A stretch of DNA of 64,000 nucleotides from Flavobacteriales bacterium (GTDB lineage Bacteria; Bacteroidota; Bacteroidia; Flavobacteriales_F; PHOS-HE28): NCBI GenBank assembly GCA_016710685.1, contig JADJVC010000034.1, positions 124,001-188,000 of the forward strand, written 5' to 3'. The translations under genes and the position numbers were made by a program. The notes beneath the pieces are model-generated. The model had not been told where the DNA came from. It worked only from the letters and a program-made list of their open reading frames with translations, and ran no database searches. Below are positions 43,666-52,962 of the stretch, piece by piece. Each line of letters starts with the position of its first letter. Positions within the stretch are counted from its first letter, which is position 1.

Positions 43666-43783
43666 AAAAGTTGTCAGGTTCCCACGCCGAAGCCCTTTCG
43701 CGGCGGCGGGTTGTCCGTTCTCAGTTGTCTGTCGTTGCAACGACGGATGCGGCCAACCATCGGAATTTCGCATTTCCCAAAGC

Positions 43784-43810
43784 CTTCGTGCCCTTCGTGT
43801 TCATTGCGGT
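43784..43810. repeat. 9-bp-periodic CTTCGTG repeat in the menD-menB gap
   Basis: Units CTTCGTGCC, CTTCGTGTT and CATTGCGGT follow one another. It is the same repeat type as at 34000 and 36636. The rest of the 217-bp gap (43666-43882) holds nothing else I recognise. Confidence 0.45.
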
Positions 43811-43882
43811 ACGAAAACCTCTTCCTCAAAAACGTTGCGCGCCCGTTGAGTCGTAGCGTCGTTGCGTTAAAAACTTCACTCC

Positions 43883-44719
<837 letters not shown>

Positions 44720-44783
44720 AGAGCACAGAGGAATGCAGCGTGGTGATTCAATAGTTCTTGTCGCAATGCTTTCTGCGCAATAG

Positions 44784-44873
44784 ATGAAACACTGGATCCT
44801 CGCCTTCCGCCTGCGCACGTTTCCTTTGGCCGTGAGCAGCATTCTTGTGGGCAGTGCGGTATTGGTTTTACAC
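44784..44873. repeat. menA 5'-end copy 1
   Basis: About 76% identical to 46377-46466 over 90 bp and about 88% over the first 57 bp, beginning exactly at the ATG. Confidence 0.75.
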
Positions 44874-45545
44874 GCGTGCGGTGCGACCCCGAATGAATTG
44901 GAACCAAGTCTCAATGAGAATTTAGCGAAGGTGCAATCTGTAAATCACGATACTTCATCATTGATAGAGCCATTAGTTCAAGGCAATGGCCAATTGAATT
45001 TTACCGATGTCAAAGGCAGGAAGCAGGGCCATTGGATTACACTGCTCAACAACAAACCTTGGAAGGATGAATATTTCCAGGATGGCCTTCGGGACAGTGT
45101 TTGCAAGGAGTATTTCGCAAACGGAGATGTATATCAGGTCACTTACGCGAATGGGCTTCGTAACGGACTCTGCTCGCAGTACGATCCAGATTCCACCACA
45201 GCGATGTTCCAAAGCTGGTATGAAAATGATACGATTGTTTACCTCGTTTTTCCATGGGGTCTTGCATTCTACATTGTCCCCGTCAAAGGGTGGCATGCCG
45301 ACAAGGACTCCGTTGAGGTTAATGTAAAATATCTGTCAGGCCAGCCACTATATCACGGGTATTTGAATCGTTCCTCAGACACTACTCTTGCTGTGCCCTA
45401 CGGCGAACATCGCGCCTATTACAATGATGGTTCCTTGAAGGCGACCGTGAATTATGACAAGGATTCGATGGTTTTGTTCAACAAGAAGGGTCAAGTGATA
45501 GAAAGGACGACACCACGAAAATGGCGGGGAAGACAACTTCGATGA
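44784..45545 (+). CDS. MORN/YwqK-like lipoprotein fused to a menA-derived leader
   Basis: A 253-residue protein. Residues 1-20 (MKHWILAFRLRTFPLAVSSI) match the N-terminus of MenA encoded at 46377, and bases 44784-44840 match it at about 88%. The hydrophobic menA-like segment then runs into VLVLHACGA, which makes a good lipobox (Cys at about 33). The mature part has MORN-like repeats: DVKGRKQGHWITLLNNKPW, DEYFQDGLRDSVCKEYFANG, VTYANGLRNGLC, YYNDGSLKATVNYD, as in YwqK-type proteins. GC is lower than in the neighbours. Its stop overlaps the next menA-like ATG (ATGA at 45542). No other start codon precedes the mature part, so the captured leader appears to be in use. Confidence 0.7.
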   Translation: MKHWILAFRLRTFPLAVSSILVGSAVLVLHACGATPNELEPSLNENLAKVQSVNHDTSSLIEPLVQGNGQLNFTDVKGRKQGHWITLLNNKPWKDEYFQDGLRDSVCKEYFANGDVYQVTYANGLRNGLCSQYDPDSTTAMFQSWYENDTIVYLVFPWGLAFYIVPVKGWHADKDSVEVNVKYLSGQPLYHGYLNRSSDTTLAVPYGEHRAYYNDGSLKATVNYDKDSMVLFNKKGQVIERTTPRKWRGRQLR

Positions 45546-45682
45546 AACACTGGCTCCACTCCTTCCGCCTGCGCACGTTGCCTTTGGCGATGAGCAGCAT
45601 CATTACCGGTAGTGCGTTGGCGGTTTTCCATCACGCCTTTCGTTGGTCGGTGATTACTTCTGAGTCCGCTATTGAGGCTTAA
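45542..45682 (+). pseudogene. menA 5'-end copy 2 (truncated menA)
   Basis: 45542-45652 (111 bp) is about 88% identical to the start of menA (46377-46487), beginning at the ATG. The frame continues for nine unrelated codons to TAA at 45680, giving a 46-residue truncated product without the prenyltransferase active site. It marks the left border of the PIN/antitoxin cargo. The TTAA at its end is shared with the stop of the convergent PIN gene. Confidence 0.8.
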
Positions 45683-46056
45683 GCCAATTGAAGGCCCTTG
45701 ATACCCTTGAAGTGTTTCGTGTTCAAGGTGAGGAGTGGCATATCATGTGCGATTGCGGTGGCCGCAATAAGGTAGTCAGCCAAATTTTTACCACGGTCTT
45801 TTCCCGCTGAACGTAAAATCTCCCGCAGGCGCACGGATACTTCCATTGTAAGAGGAAGTATCTCGAATTTCTTATTGCAATAGGCAAAAATGCGGTCATG
45901 CTCGGCTTCGTTCCGTGCGCCATCCAACATTTCAGAAAGCACCACATCGCAGATTACTTGGATTGCATCGGTCACACGCGCAAGGGCGGCATCTGCCGCC
46001 GCTTCATTCCGAGCGAGACCGACAAGAATGCTTGTGTCGATCAGGACCGTTTCCAT
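45679..46056 (-). CDS. PIN-domain toxin (VapC-like)
   Basis: A 125-residue PIN-domain protein: VLIDTSILVGLAR (first acidic residue), VVLSEMLDGARNEAEH (Glu), NLADYLIAATAIAHDMPLLTLNTKHFKGI (later Asp residues and the C-terminal signature). VapC toxins are Mg-dependent ribonucleases that cut tRNA or rRNA. It overlaps the upstream antitoxin gene by 16 bp. The pair lies, in antisense orientation to menA, between menA 5'-end copies 2 and 3. Confidence 0.9.
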   Translation of the reverse strand: METVLIDTSILVGLARNEAAADAALARVTDAIQVICDVVLSEMLDGARNEAEHDRIFAYCNKKFEILPLTMEVSVRLREILRSAGKDRGKNLADYLIAATAIAHDMPLLTLNTKHFKGIKGLQLA

Positions 46057-46259
46057 GCGCGCTCACGTATTTCCTCTGCAGTGATGTCGCGGTCCTTCCA
46101 AATGCCCCTGATTTCGCCATATTGGTCAATGTCTTTTTCGGCCTCGCGTGCGAGCAACTCGACAAAAAGGGCGGAAATACTCTTTTTGCGCCTAAGGCTA
46201 AGCAAAGTCGCGGTCTTCTTGAAATCCGGCGGGATGGAAAGTGTGAGTTTGACGGTCAT
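46041..46259 (-). CDS. DUF6364-like antitoxin
   Basis: A 72-residue protein. MTVKLTLSIPPDFKKTATLL is a ribbon-helix-helix-like N-terminus, followed by RRKKSISALFVELL and a charged toxin-binding tail (AEKDIDQYGEIRGIWKD). Such antitoxins neutralise the co-encoded PIN toxin and usually repress the operon. The start at 46259 is chosen because the longer frame runs through the antisense of menA. It overlaps the toxin start by 16 bp. Confidence 0.8.
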   Translation of the reverse strand: MTVKLTLSIPPDFKKTATLLSLRRKKSISALFVELLAREAEKDIDQYGEIRGIWKDRDITAEEIRERAWKRS

Positions 46260-46376
46260 GGCTTCACGTATTGAAACGTAAAGATACGTAATGCTAGTCG
46301 AGTCCGAGCATATCGAGAAAATGCTGCCATGTAGCTTTCGGCCGTTCAAGCACATGCGGAACGAGTTAAGGTAAAA

Positions 46377-47270
46377 ATGAAACACTGGCTCCACGCCTTC
46401 CGCCTGCGCACGTTGCCCTTGGCGATGAGCAGTATCACCACGGGCAGTGCGTTGGCTGCATTCCATCACGTCTTTCGCTGGCCGGTGTTCGCTCTTGCGC
46501 TGGTCACGGCGATCCTGTTGCAAGTGTTGAGCAACCTGGCCAACGACCTCGGCGATCACTTGCACGGCACGGATAACGATGTGCGCGTGGGTCCACAGCG
46601 TGCGGTGCAGAGCGGCGCGATCTCCACTTCCGCGATGAAACGTGCCATGTGGATCTGTGGGTTGCTGGCCTTCGTTTCCGGCATTGCTTTGATCGTAATC
46701 GCATTGGGACTTTCGGTCACTACGCTTGTTTTTCTGTTGATCGGCTTACTGGCCATCGGCGCGGCAGTGAAATACACCTTCGGCAGCAATCCATACGGCT
46801 ACGCTGGCTTCGGCGATATCAGCGTGTTGGTCTTCTTCGGCATTGTAAGCGTCATCGGCACATTCTTTTTGCATACGGGAACCTTTACGCCGTCGATACT
46901 TTTGCCAGCATTCGGCATCGGGTTGCTGTCCACCGCCATGCTCAACCTCAACAACATGCGCGACATACACGGAGATGCCGCCAACGGCAAGCGCACCATG
47001 GTGGTGCGCATGGGCGCGAAGCGCGCGAAGGCCTATCACACTGCGCTGGTCTTGGTCGGGTATGCCTGCTTCGTCCTTTTCAGCGCAACACAATTCCGCA
47101 CGTGGTGGCAATACTTGTTCGTCATCACATTCATCGCCATCGACCGTCATTTGCGTTTCGTTCAGAAGAACAAAGAGCCGCGTGAATTGGATCCGCACAT
47201 GAAGTTCTTGTCATTAACAACGCTCGTAACCGCATTGCTCTTTTCTTTGGGGTTGGTCTTGGCTGTTTGA
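46377..47270 (+). CDS. menA: 1,4-dihydroxy-2-naphthoate polyprenyltransferase
   Basis: A 297-residue UbiA-superfamily membrane enzyme that attaches the polyprenyl chain to DHNA. The first Asp-rich motif is NDLGDHLHGTDNDVRVGPQRAVQSG; the second region is LNNMRDIHGDAANGKRTMVVRMG. Eight or nine hydrophobic segments are visible. The N-terminus MKHWLHAFRLRTLPLAMSS is the one that is repeated twice upstream. It is preceded by the PIN/antitoxin cargo, so its expression may now depend on a promoter within 46260-46376 or on read-through. Confidence 0.94.
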   Translation: MKHWLHAFRLRTLPLAMSSITTGSALAAFHHVFRWPVFALALVTAILLQVLSNLANDLGDHLHGTDNDVRVGPQRAVQSGAISTSAMKRAMWICGLLAFVSGIALIVIALGLSVTTLVFLLIGLLAIGAAVKYTFGSNPYGYAGFGDISVLVFFGIVSVIGTFFLHTGTFTPSILLPAFGIGLLSTAMLNLNNMRDIHGDAANGKRTMVVRMGAKRAKAYHTALVLVGYACFVLFSATQFRTWWQYLFVITFIAIDRHLRFVQKNKEPRELDPHMKFLSLTTLVTALLFSLGLVLAV

Positions 47271-47366
47271 TCAATCAGTGAGCCGCGCAAAGCGATGGAA
47301 TTTTCAATCTCCGAACATCAACCGTGCCGCCAGGCACATCATATCAAAGCGTCGCGGCAACGGCAT

Positions 47367-47397
47367 TTAATCTGCGCAATCTGCGCAATCGGCGGTT
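47367..47397. repeat. 9-bp-periodic AATCTGCGC repeat
   Basis: AATCTGCGC occurs twice, followed by AATCGGCGG, in the 173-bp gap between menA and menC. It is the same 9-bp periodicity as the other intergenic repeats here. Confidence 0.5.
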
Positions 47398-47443
47398 CGA
47401 CCTTTCTTTTCAGCATTCCTCATCGTTTCAGTGGCCAATTCCC

Positions 47444-48499
47444 ATGATCCAAGCCACCTGGAAGGAACTCACGCTCACACCGCGCTTCCCGCTCGGCACC
47501 AGCAAGGGCATGATCAACGCCCGCACCGTGTGGTACCTCATCGCATGGGATGCGGACCGACCGCAAATACGCGGCATCGGCGAGGCAGCGCTCTTCCCCG
47601 GCCACAGCAAGGAATTCCCGGCGGACGTGCGCACCAAACTGGTGGAGCTCTGCGCGGACACTTCCGATTGGGTGCAACGCTTGAACAACGACCTCGTGCA
47701 TGTGCCCGGCGTGCGCTTCGCTGTGGAACAATGCCTGCGCGATCTGAGCGTGAGCGGCAGCAAAATATTATTCCCTTCGGATTTCACCCTTGGGCGAAAG
47801 AGCATCCCGATCAACGGTTTGGTGTGGATGGGCGACAAGGCCACCATGCGCGAACGCATCAAGGCACAGATCGACGGCGGCAACCGCTGCGTGAAAATGA
47901 AGATCGGTGGTATCGGCATTGCGGATGAACTGCAATTGCTCACCGATGTGCGCCGCGAATACAGTGCGCAGGAGTTGACGCTTCGCGTGGATGCGAATGG
48001 CGCTTTCACCAGCGGAAATGTAATGCCCGTGCTGGAGCGCCTCGCGGAATTGGAAGTGGAGAGCATCGAGCAACCGGTGCCACCGGGCTTGTATGAAGCA
48101 ATGGCCGAGCTCTGCGCAAAAACACCGCTGCCGATCGCGTTGGACGAGGACCTCATCGGCATCAATTCGGCCGAAGCAAAGACGGACCTGCTGAACCACG
48201 TGAAGCCGCAGTACATCGTTATCAAACCGAGCATGGTGGGCGGTTGGAAAGCGGCACGGGAATGGATCGACCTTGCGCAAGAACGCAACATCAAGTGGTG
48301 GATCACCTCGGCGTTGGAAAGCAGCATCGGCCTGAACGCCATCGCGCAATGGGCGGCCACCTTGGGCGTTTCGATACCGCAAGGATTGGGCACCGGCAGC
48401 GTTTATTCCAACAACATTCCTTCGCCGCTCACCGTGGAGGACGGCGCGCTTCGCTATCGCCCGGAAGTGCCTTGGCAACTTGAACGCTTGACCGCATGA
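47444..48499 (+). CDS. menC: o-Succinylbenzoate synthase
   Basis: A 351-residue enolase-superfamily enzyme that dehydrates SHCHC to o-succinylbenzoate. Catalytic Lys pair in CVKMKIGG, metal ligands in LRVDANGAF, VESIEQPVP and ALDEDL, and the second Lys in YIVIKPSMVGG. The ATG at 47444 starts the conserved MIQATWKELTL. The stop overlaps the menE start by 4 bp. Confidence 0.92.
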   Translation: MIQATWKELTLTPRFPLGTSKGMINARTVWYLIAWDADRPQIRGIGEAALFPGHSKEFPADVRTKLVELCADTSDWVQRLNNDLVHVPGVRFAVEQCLRDLSVSGSKILFPSDFTLGRKSIPINGLVWMGDKATMRERIKAQIDGGNRCVKMKIGGIGIADELQLLTDVRREYSAQELTLRVDANGAFTSGNVMPVLERLAELEVESIEQPVPPGLYEAMAELCAKTPLPIALDEDLIGINSAEAKTDLLNHVKPQYIVIKPSMVGGWKAAREWIDLAQERNIKWWITSALESSIGLNAIAQWAATLGVSIPQGLGTGSVYSNNIPSPLTVEDGALRYRPEVPWQLERLTA

Positions 48500-49608
48500 C
48501 CGCCCACAAAAAATACGCGCGGACCATCGATGCAGCGTTCGAGTCGTTGACACTGGACGGCAAGCGGCTGGACTACGTTCAAGCCTATGCACATTTCGAT
48601 AAGCTCTCTCAAAAGCGCAAGCCGGACGAAGGTTGGAAAAGAGACCTGTTCTGGCTTGTTTTCCATCTCACCATCGAGCACGGCAAATCCATAGCGGCCC
48701 TCACCAGCGGCACCACCGGTCCGCCCAAGCGGATCACTATTCCGCGGCGCGATCTGGTGAACAGCGCACGCCTCACCGCGGATACCTTCGACCTGCGTGA
48801 GGGAGATCGCGTGCTGTTATGCCTGCCATGTGAATACATCGCGGGCAAAATGATGGTGGTGCGCGCCATGGCCTTGGGCTTGGACCTGCACGTGATCGAT
48901 CCGCGCGGCAGCGTGCTGGACAACCTGAAGTCGAACAACGACCGCTACCGTTTCACGGCCATGGTGCCCTTGCAATTACATCGTGCCATACAAGAGGACC
49001 ATGCGCGCGTGGAACGGCAGTTCGACACCATCCTCCTCGGCGGAGGTCCCGTGAGCGCCGCATTGGAAGAAGACCTGCAACATTTGAAAACCGCGGTATT
49101 CCAAGGCTATGGCAGCACGGAAACAGTCACGCACGTGGCACTGCGGAAGTTGAACGGTAAGGAACGGAGCGATCGTTACACAGCACTTGGCCGCGTGACG
49201 TTCGCAACCGATGAACGCGGCTGTTTAGTAGTGCGTACGCCACATTTGAAAACCAAAGAGCATGTTACCAACGATCTCGTGGACGTGATCGACGGAACGC
49301 ACTTCCGCTGGTTGGGCCGCATCGATAATGTGATCCTCAGCGGTGGAAAGAAGATCTATCCGGAGCAGTTGGAGGCGCGTTCCGGAGGCTTGATCGGTGT
49401 GCCGCATTTCTTTCTGGCCATGCCGGATGATCAGCTTGGCGAGGCCGTGGCTTTGGCTTTGGAAACGGACATTCCGCCGGAAGAACTCGTGCCGGACATT
49501 TTGGAAAGCCTGACGCGCGTGCTCGAGAAGCATGAATGGCCACGCCGCATCCTGGCCACCAAGCAGTTCCGTCGCACGGCCTCCGGAAAGTTGATACGGC
49601 AATTATGA
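48496..49608 (+). CDS. menE: o-Succinylbenzoate-CoA ligase
   Basis: A 370-residue AMP-forming acyl-CoA ligase that activates OSB. AALTSGTTGPPKRITI is the P-loop-like motif A3, GYGSTETVTHVALRKL is A5, the hinge region is FRWLGRIDNVILSGGKKIYP, and RRTASGKLIR carries the catalytic Lys of the C-terminal lid. The protein is short for the superfamily, as is usual for Bacteroidota MenE. It is last in the men cluster; convergent with the next gene. Confidence 0.92.
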   Translation: MTAHKKYARTIDAAFESLTLDGKRLDYVQAYAHFDKLSQKRKPDEGWKRDLFWLVFHLTIEHGKSIAALTSGTTGPPKRITIPRRDLVNSARLTADTFDLREGDRVLLCLPCEYIAGKMMVVRAMALGLDLHVIDPRGSVLDNLKSNNDRYRFTAMVPLQLHRAIQEDHARVERQFDTILLGGGPVSAALEEDLQHLKTAVFQGYGSTETVTHVALRKLNGKERSDRYTALGRVTFATDERGCLVVRTPHLKTKEHVTNDLVDVIDGTHFRWLGRIDNVILSGGKKIYPEQLEARSGGLIGVPHFFLAMPDDQLGEAVALALETDIPPEELVPDILESLTRVLEKHEWPRRILATKQFRRTASGKLIRQL

Positions 49609-49619
49609 ACGGGTTCCGT

Positions 49620-50405
49620 TCAGGTCCCTTTTTCCACCGGCACAATGGCCAGTGAAAGTTGCTTACTGCGGTCGGCTAATTCAAGCAGCAACGCCCGGAT
49701 GCACAGGATCAAGCCGGTCATTTCAAAAGTCTCCTCCAAGGTGTACATGGCGATGTACTTCGGCTCCATGAAGAGCCAGCAATCGGCTGTGTCGCCGAAG
49801 ACGCGGCAGGGCATCCATGGGTAATTGGCGGCATCCACAGGGGTAAGGCTTTCAATCACCTTACCGCCGGCCATTTCCATGAACACCGCCCCGAACACGT
49901 AGATGATTCCGCTGATCACGAGCCGTTTCCGCAGTGCGGGTGAAAGACCAAAGAACCAACGCGAAAGCACAAATGCCAAGGTGATGGCGGCCAGCCCGTA
50001 GGGTATCACCCAGGCATAGTAGAGCCAACCGCCAAGTTCTCCACCACCGGTACCTTCCACCAAGCGCTTAGTGAACTGCAGGAATTTTTCATGGATCTGC
50101 GAACCTTCGTCAATGCCGAGGAAGAGGAAAACGGCGGCCATGGTCTGCCATGCCCGAACTGGCTTTCCGGAAAACTCCCGGCTGTGTAAAAGGAACAGCG
50201 CCGCGCCGAAGAAGAAAAGTAAGACGTTGTAAAGTGTCGGCAAATTGGCCTCGGTATCGAGGTCCGCCAATTGCGTGAGGGCTTCCACGCGCCAATGCAG
50301 CACAAGGTGGCATAAAGAAGTAAGTACGCTAAGGGCCACTAAAATGGCCAGCACCGCGAACAGGATCCGCGTGGTGCGCTTGGGCTCAAGGGTTATTCCA
50401 TGCAT
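49620..50405 (-). CDS. Hypothetical six-span membrane protein
   Basis: A 261-residue integral membrane protein with hydrophobic segments at about residues 15-38, 60-75, 85-105, 130-152, 160-180 and 230-245. DEGSQIHEKFLQFTKRLVEGTGG and FMEMAGGKVIESL lie between spans. I do not recognise a family with known function. The start MHGITLEPKRTTR at 50405 is preferred over the in-frame Met nine codons upstream, which adds residues without membrane character. Confidence 0.65.
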   Translation of the reverse strand: MHGITLEPKRTTRILFAVLAILVALSVLTSLCHLVLHWRVEALTQLADLDTEANLPTLYNVLLFFFGAALFLLHSREFSGKPVRAWQTMAAVFLFLGIDEGSQIHEKFLQFTKRLVEGTGGGELGGWLYYAWVIPYGLAAITLAFVLSRWFFGLSPALRKRLVISGIIYVFGAVFMEMAGGKVIESLTPVDAANYPWMPCRVFGDTADCWLFMEPKYIAMYTLEETFEMTGLILCIRALLLELADRSKQLSLAIVPVEKGT

Positions 50406-50480
50406 GGAAATCGGCAGGCGGCCTTGGAGCATGTGCCGGGAAGAATGGCGCCGCCCTACTTCAGGGCGGCGCCGGAATGA

Positions 50481-50636
50481 TCAGGCCTTCCCCATGATCT
50501 TGAACATGCCCGTGCCACACTCGGGGCACTTGCCTTTCATGGCCTTCCGGCCGTTTGCCATTGTCACCTCGCCGGCTTCCTTCATGTTGCGCTTTGCCTT
50601 ACACTTTACGCAATATGCTTCAACTACTGCTGCCAT
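50481..50636 (-). CDS. DUF5679 zinc-ribbon protein
   Basis: A 51-residue protein, MAAVVEAYCVKCKAKRNM followed by a short linker and KGKCPECGTGMFKIMGKA. Two CxxC pairs form a compact zinc ribbon, as in DUF5679. Function unknown; such proteins may bind nucleic acid. The start is the only ATG that gives both cysteine pairs. A small hairpin (CGGAC/GTCCG) lies in the 141-bp gap upstream towards trpS. Confidence 0.75.
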   Translation of the reverse strand: MAAVVEAYCVKCKAKRNMKEAGEVTMANGRKAMKGKCPECGTGMFKIMGKA

Positions 50637-50777
50637 CCTTTTGGGGGGTTAAATGCCCGGACAACAGGTCCGAGCAAGGGGCAATGTAGTGCCAACCGGA
50701 CTTTACAGGCAGTTCTCACTAACAAAAGGTTTTCAACAGCAGGGCGGCAATATTCGGTCGAACAGCAACGTGCGGGT

Positions 50778-51758
50778 TCAATATCGGGCGGTGTACCCGC
50801 TCCGTTCCCGCACGCGGCGAAGCGTTGCGTGGGCCACGGTACGGGCCTTTTCCGCGCCGATGGCAAGCTGCCGGTCCAATTCCGAAACATCGGTCATGAA
50901 TGCTTGGAATTTTTCGCGTTCCTGTTGGAAACGGCTCAATAAAAGTTCCAGCAATTCTTTCTTGGCATGGCCGTATCCGTAGCCGCCGCGCAGGTAATTC
51001 GCGTGCATGGTGTCCGCATCGGCAGGGGAGGCCAACAGCTTGAACAGTTGGAAAACGTTGTCTGTTCCGGGGTCCTTCGGCTCTTCCAGCGCCTTGCTGT
51101 CCGTCACGATGGCCATCACTTGTTTTTTCAGTTCCTTTTCCGGCAGGAAGATGTTGATGGTGTTGCCATAGCTCTTGCTCATCTTCCGCCCGTCCGTGCC
51201 GGGTACGGTCATCAGCTCGGGGTCGATGCGCGCAGTGGGCATCACGAATGTGTCTTCGCCGTAGGCCCGGTTGAATGCGCTTGCGATGTCGCGCGTGATC
51301 TCCAAATGCTGCTTCTGGTCCTTGCCCACGGGCACGATGTCGGTATCGTAAAGCAGGATGTCGGCGGCCATCAGCACCGGGTAGTAGAAGAGGCCCGCGT
51401 TCACCTGGCTCACGTTGTCGCTCTTGTCCTTGAAGGAGTGCGCATTGGCGAGCATGGGGTAGGGCGTGAGGCAACCGAGGAACCAAGTGAGTTCGGCCAC
51501 TTCCGGCACGTCGCTTTGGCGGTAGAAGGTCACGTGGTCAACGTCCAAGCCGCAGGCCAACCAGGCGGCCGCGACCGCATAGGTGTTGTCGCGCAGTGTT
51601 TGCGGGTCACGCACGGCGGTGAAGGAATGGAGGTCCGCGATGAAAAGAAAAGCGTCGTTGCCGGGCTTCGCGCCCATGTCGATCGCAGGCAGGATGGCGC
51701 CGAGCAGGTTGCCCAAGTGGGGCGTGCCAGTGCTTTGGATGCCGGTGAGGATGCGCAT
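50778..51758 (-). CDS. trpS: Tryptophanyl-tRNA synthetase
   Basis: A 326-residue class I synthetase. The HIGH-like motif is TPHLGNLLG (about residue 11), GKDQKQHLEITRDIA binds the tRNA/ATP region, and the KMSKS loop is GRKMSKSYGNTI. Charges tRNA-Trp. The start at 51758 (MRILTGIQSTG) is the usual N-terminus; an in-frame Met eight codons earlier is less likely. Confidence 0.95.
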   Translation of the reverse strand: MRILTGIQSTGTPHLGNLLGAILPAIDMGAKPGNDAFLFIADLHSFTAVRDPQTLRDNTYAVAAAWLACGLDVDHVTFYRQSDVPEVAELTWFLGCLTPYPMLANAHSFKDKSDNVSQVNAGLFYYPVLMAADILLYDTDIVPVGKDQKQHLEITRDIASAFNRAYGEDTFVMPTARIDPELMTVPGTDGRKMSKSYGNTINIFLPEKELKKQVMAIVTDSKALEEPKDPGTDNVFQLFKLLASPADADTMHANYLRGGYGYGHAKKELLELLLSRFQQEREKFQAFMTDVSELDRQLAIGAEKARTVAHATLRRVRERSGYTARY

Positions 51759-51841
51759 GTTCAGTGTTGGCGCGGGTTCCAAGCGCCGGTGGCGGGCGAA
51801 GATAGAGACGGTAGCTTCGCGCCTTCTTATCCCAGCCGAAC

Positions 51842-52669
51842 GTGCGCTCCACGCAGCCCCATTTTCATCATTCCCGGCCTACGGTCGCTTCGGACGCGGA
51901 GCGGCGCAATGCTGTTGCGAAGTGGCTGTTCGCACCGTTGCGCATCGTGTTCAAATTATGGTTCGTGAGCGTGTTTTTCTTCTCCATGGTGTTGCTGTAC
52001 ATCCCGTTCAAGTTCATGCTGCGACGGCCTTCGGGTTATCCCTCCGCGTTCCGGCTGATGCGGCGTTGGGGCTCCTTCCTCAATTATGCGCTGCTGGTTC
52101 CGCTGAAGGTGGAGCGGCACGGCGAACTGCCGCCGCCCCCTTATGTGATCTGCGTGAACCACAGCAGTTACCTGGACATCATCCACACGTTCAACCTCGT
52201 GCCGGACTACTTCCTTTTCATGGGGAAATACGAGCTGTTGAAATGGCCGTTGTTCCGCATTTTCTTCAAGGACATGCACATCGCGGTAAACCGGGGCAGC
52301 CGCACGGAGGCCGCGCGGGCGTTGATGAAAGCGGCCAACGCCATCGACCGCGGCATCAGTGTAAGCCTGTTCCCGGAGGGGACCATACCTGCCACGGCGC
52401 CGCGCATGAAGCTATTCAAGGACGGAGCTTTCAAGCTGGCGATCGATAAGCAGGTGCCCGTGGTGCCGATCACCTTCGTGGACAATTGGCGCTTGTTCGG
52501 CGACCCGGAAAAGCTGCTGAGCCGCGGCAGGCCCGGCATTGCGCGGGCCGTGGTACACGCCGCCATTCCCACCACGGGCATGGGCTCGGCGGAAGTTGAT
52601 ACCTTGTGCCGCCGCGTGTTCGACACCATAGAGGCACCGCTGCGCGCTGACACGGAAAAATTGAAATGA
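51842..52669 (+). CDS. 1-acyl-sn-glycerol-3-phosphate acyltransferase-like (PlsC family)
   Basis: A 275-residue membrane-associated acyltransferase. A membrane segment at about residues 35-58, catalytic NHSSYLD (NHx4D, about 106-112), then NRGSR, FPEGTIPATAP and VPVVPITFVDN. It transfers an acyl chain to lysophosphatidic acid in phospholipid synthesis; a related lyso-lipid acceptor is possible. The start codon is GTG. The stop overlaps gatC by 4 bp. Confidence 0.88.
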   Translation: MRSTQPHFHHSRPTVASDAERRNAVAKWLFAPLRIVFKLWFVSVFFFSMVLLYIPFKFMLRRPSGYPSAFRLMRRWGSFLNYALLVPLKVERHGELPPPPYVICVNHSSYLDIIHTFNLVPDYFLFMGKYELLKWPLFRIFFKDMHIAVNRGSRTEAARALMKAANAIDRGISVSLFPEGTIPATAPRMKLFKDGAFKLAIDKQVPVVPITFVDNWRLFGDPEKLLSRGRPGIARAVVHAAIPTTGMGSAEVDTLCRRVFDTIEAPLRADTEKLK

Positions 52670-52962
52670 AGTTGGACGCTGCCACCTTGGACCGCATCGC
52701 CGAACTCGCGCGTTTGGACCCCGGCACCGCCGAGGAGCGTGCCGTTCTGCTCACTGACATGCAGCGTGTGCTTGATTTTGTGGAAGCACTGAACGGCGTG
52801 GACACCAAGGGCGTGGAACCGCTCATTTTCATGGGCGAGGAGCGCGACGTGCTGCGTGAAGACGTTGCCCAGCCCGGCCTGCCGCGCGAGGAAGTGCTGA
52901 AGAACGCCCCCACGGCGGACAGCGATTACTTCAAAGTACCGCGCGTAGTGGGCAAGGGTTGA
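52666..52962 (+). CDS. gatC: Aspartyl/glutamyl-tRNA amidotransferase subunit C
   Basis: A 98-residue protein: LDRIAELARLDPGTAEERAVLLTDMQRVLDFVEALN, VEPLIFMG, LREDVAQPGLPREEVLKNAPTADSDYFKVPRVV. It is the small structural subunit of GatCAB, which amidates misacylated Glu-tRNA-Gln or Asp-tRNA-Asn. ATG overlaps the acyltransferase stop; the 3' end overlaps the convergent CPBP gene by 37 bp. Confidence 0.95.
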   Translation: MKLDAATLDRIAELARLDPGTAEERAVLLTDMQRVLDFVEALNGVDTKGVEPLIFMGEERDVLREDVAQPGLPREEVLKNAPTADSDYFKVPRVVGKG

